6,186 nucleotides of DNA from an uncultured Ruminococcus sp. (GTDB lineage: Bacteria; Bacillota; Clostridia; Oscillospirales; Ruminococcaceae), in NCBI GenBank assembly GCA_947176685.1, contig CAMWRL010000110.1:1-6186 (forward strand). The letters run 5' to 3'. The notes below the pieces were generated by a model. The model was not told the origin of the DNA and made no database searches. It was given only the letters and a program-made list of their open reading frames with translations. The position numbers and the translations under genes were made by a program. The number at the start of each line of letters is the position of its first letter. Within the stretch, counting starts at the first letter, position 1. This document shows positions 4,828-6,186 of this stretch, in pieces.

Positions 4828-6072
4828 ATGGATAATTCAGATTTATGGAAAATTGTACTGGTAGTTGTTATGATGATTTTTTCGGCACTGTTTTCAGGTA
4901 CAGAAACCGCATATTCAAGCGTAAACAAACTCAGACTTAAAAATTACGAGGCTCAGGGCAATAAAAAAGCCTCTACTGCTCTTAAACTCGCCAATAAGTT
5001 TGACGAAGTTCTCACGGCTGTCCTGATAGGAAACAATATTGTAAATATCGCTACTTCCTCAGTGAGTACGCTTTTATTTGTAAGTATTTTCGGAAAAAGC
5101 GGTGCAGGTATTTCAACGGCTGTCATAACGATTCTTGTACTTATTTTCTGCGAAGTTCTTCCGAAGTCCTACGCAAAAAGAAACGCCGAAAAACTCGCTC
5201 TTATGTTTGCAAACCCTCTTTCGGCACTTGTCACTGTTCTGAAACCGGCTGTATTTATTCTTAATAAAATATCGTCAATGCTGTCGTCCGGCGAGGAAGC
5301 ACCGAGCGTTACGGAGGATGAACTAAAATATATGATTGACGAAATTGAGGAGCAGGGCGTTATTGAAGAACAGGAAAGCGAACTGGTTAAAAGTGCGCTG
5401 GAGTTTGACGAAATATCAGTTGACGAGATACTTATTCCCCGTGTAAAAGTAATAGGCGTTAAAATCAACTCCACAATAGACGAAATAAAAGAAATATTCA
5501 CAACCGAAATGTATTCAAGACTTCCGGTTTACGAAAAAAGCCTTGATGACATTATAGGAATTATCACCAACAAGGCGTTTTTCAAAATGCTTGTCGAGGG
5601 CGGCAGAGATATAATGTCAATAATTCAGGAAGTCCCCCACATAGCCGACTGCAAACTCATAAGCGAGGCTATGCGTGATATGCAGCGTTCAAAAGTACAT
5701 CTTGCCGTAGTTATAGACCAGTACGGCGGTACTAAGGGCATTGTTACACTTGAGGATATAATAGAAGAACTGGTCGGAGAAATCTATGATGAAGACGATG
5801 AAATTGTCGCAAGAATCGTGAAGCTTGCACCGGATAAGTTCGAGATTGCCGGAGACATGAATGTAAACGATATGCTTGAACAGCTTGATATTGATGAAGA
5901 CCTTGTGCATACTGAATATAACTCCGTCGGCGGCTGGGTTACTGAAGTTATGGAACACATTCCCGAAAAGGGCGAAACAGCTCAGACAGGTATTTTCCGG
6001 CTGACTGCTTCCGAAGTAAACGAGCAGACTGTCGGAAAAGTTATACTTGAAATTATACGCAGTAATGATTGA
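4828..6072 (+). CDS. CNNM/DUF21, CBS-pair and CorC_HlyC domain membrane protein (probable Mg2+ exporter)
   Basis: This 414-residue protein has the full layout of the HlyC/CorC (CNNM/CorB/MpfA) family. A DUF21 membrane domain has hydrophobic segments at about 8-24, 61-88, 94-111 and 123-146, and carries SGTETA at 23-28, IGNN at 67-70 and EVLPKS at 109-114. A linker helix rich in E/Q follows (162-195). A CBS pair (about 199-320) includes PR at 204-205 and the second-CBS signature D-Q-Y-G-G-T-K-G (297-304) with LEDIIEELVGEI (308-319). A C-terminal CorC_HlyC domain (about 335-410) completes it. Characterised relatives export Mg2+, probably in exchange for Na+, and protect against Mg2+ or other divalent cations; older 'hemolysin' labels are historical. 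AAAGG at 4816-4820 is 7 nt before ATG 4828. Earlier in-frame ATGs (4726, 4783) precede or overlap the promoter. The substrate is inferred from the family. Confidence 0.93.
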   Translation: MDNSDLWKIVLVVVMMIFSALFSGTETAYSSVNKLRLKNYEAQGNKKASTALKLANKFDEVLTAVLIGNNIVNIATSSVSTLLFVSIFGKSGAGISTAVITILVLIFCEVLPKSYAKRNAEKLALMFANPLSALVTVLKPAVFILNKISSMLSSGEEAPSVTEDELKYMIDEIEEQGVIEEQESELVKSALEFDEISVDEILIPRVKVIGVKINSTIDEIKEIFTTEMYSRLPVYEKSLDDIIGIITNKAFFKMLVEGGRDIMSIIQEVPHIADCKLISEAMRDMQRSKVHLAVVIDQYGGTKGIVTLEDIIEELVGEIYDEDDEIVARIVKLAPDKFEIAGDMNVNDMLEQLDIDEDLVHTEYNSVGGWVTEVMEHIPEKGETAQTGIFRLTASEVNEQTVGKVILEIIRSND

Positions 6073-6156
6073 TAGTCATTATGCACAACAATGCTGCATT
6101 TCAATTGTACAAAACATAGAAATTCAGAGTTTTCTTATAAAATTTACCATTTATCC
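6073..6156. other. Intergenic region without a clear terminator
   Basis: Only weak structures are seen after the CNNM-type gene, such as AATGA (6064-6068) with TCATT (6076-6080) overlapping the stop codon, with no U-tract. No gene or RNA is recognised. Transcription may read into the next gene. Confidence 0.4.
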
Positions 6157-6184
6157 TTGAAAAATGTTTATAATATGGTATAAT
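6157..6184 (+). promoter_or_regulatory. Extended -10 promoter for a gene beyond the right edge
   Basis: TTGAAA (6157-6162), a 16-bp spacer and TATAAT (6179-6184), preceded by TGG (6176-6178), form a good promoter directed rightward. Another TATAAT lies at 6169-6174. The window ends before any start codon, so the gene served is unknown. Confidence 0.65.
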
Positions 6185-6186
6185 AT

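Overview
The window looks like chromosomal DNA from an AT-rich, low-GC Gram-positive anaerobe of the Clostridia, most likely a gut or rumen Ruminococcus-like member of the Oscillospiraceae/Ruminococcaceae. This is inferred from consensus sigma-A promoters, AGGAGG-type ribosome binding sites, a secreted BspA-like leucine-rich repeat protein with the N-T-P-W-L-E-A-K insertion, and the style of the housekeeping genes. No database search was possible.

Layout. Positions 1-1261 (minus strand) hold the N-terminal 420 residues of a secreted leucine-rich repeat protein that runs off the left edge. It is divergent from pckG (1531-3333, plus), a complete GTP-type phosphoenolpyruvate carboxykinase. pckG has its own consensus promoter, a structured leader of about 100 nt and a terminator hairpin. 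Two small single-gene units follow on the plus strand: a SUKH (SMI1/KNR4) family protein (3513-3989) and an unrecognised 167-residue protein (4133-4636). Last comes a DUF21/CBS/CorC_HlyC membrane protein (4828-6072), probably a Mg2+ exporter of the CNNM/CorC class. The window ends at an extended -10 promoter for a gene beyond the right edge.

Every gene appears to be its own transcription unit with its own promoter. Four promoters are exact TTGACA-17 bp-TATAAT matches (LRR gene, pckG, SUKH gene, 167-aa gene). No operon joins the genes functionally: pckG is central carbon metabolism, the CNNM-type protein is metal homeostasis, and the two small genes are accessory.

The most unusual part is 3430-4720. 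The same 67-bp terminator-bearing segment, with 3 mismatches, lies after both small genes exactly 660 bp apart, so the second gene, its promoter and its terminator look like one duplicated or inserted cassette. The left end of the repeat is an AT palindrome (TAAAT-N4-ATTTA). Its exact reverse complement sits at the predicted 5' end of the SUKH transcript, and a related palindrome overlaps the ribosome binding site region of the 167-aa gene. Because SUKH proteins are often toxin-immunity proteins, this may be a small array of orphan immunity-type genes. That is an inference, not a demonstrated system.
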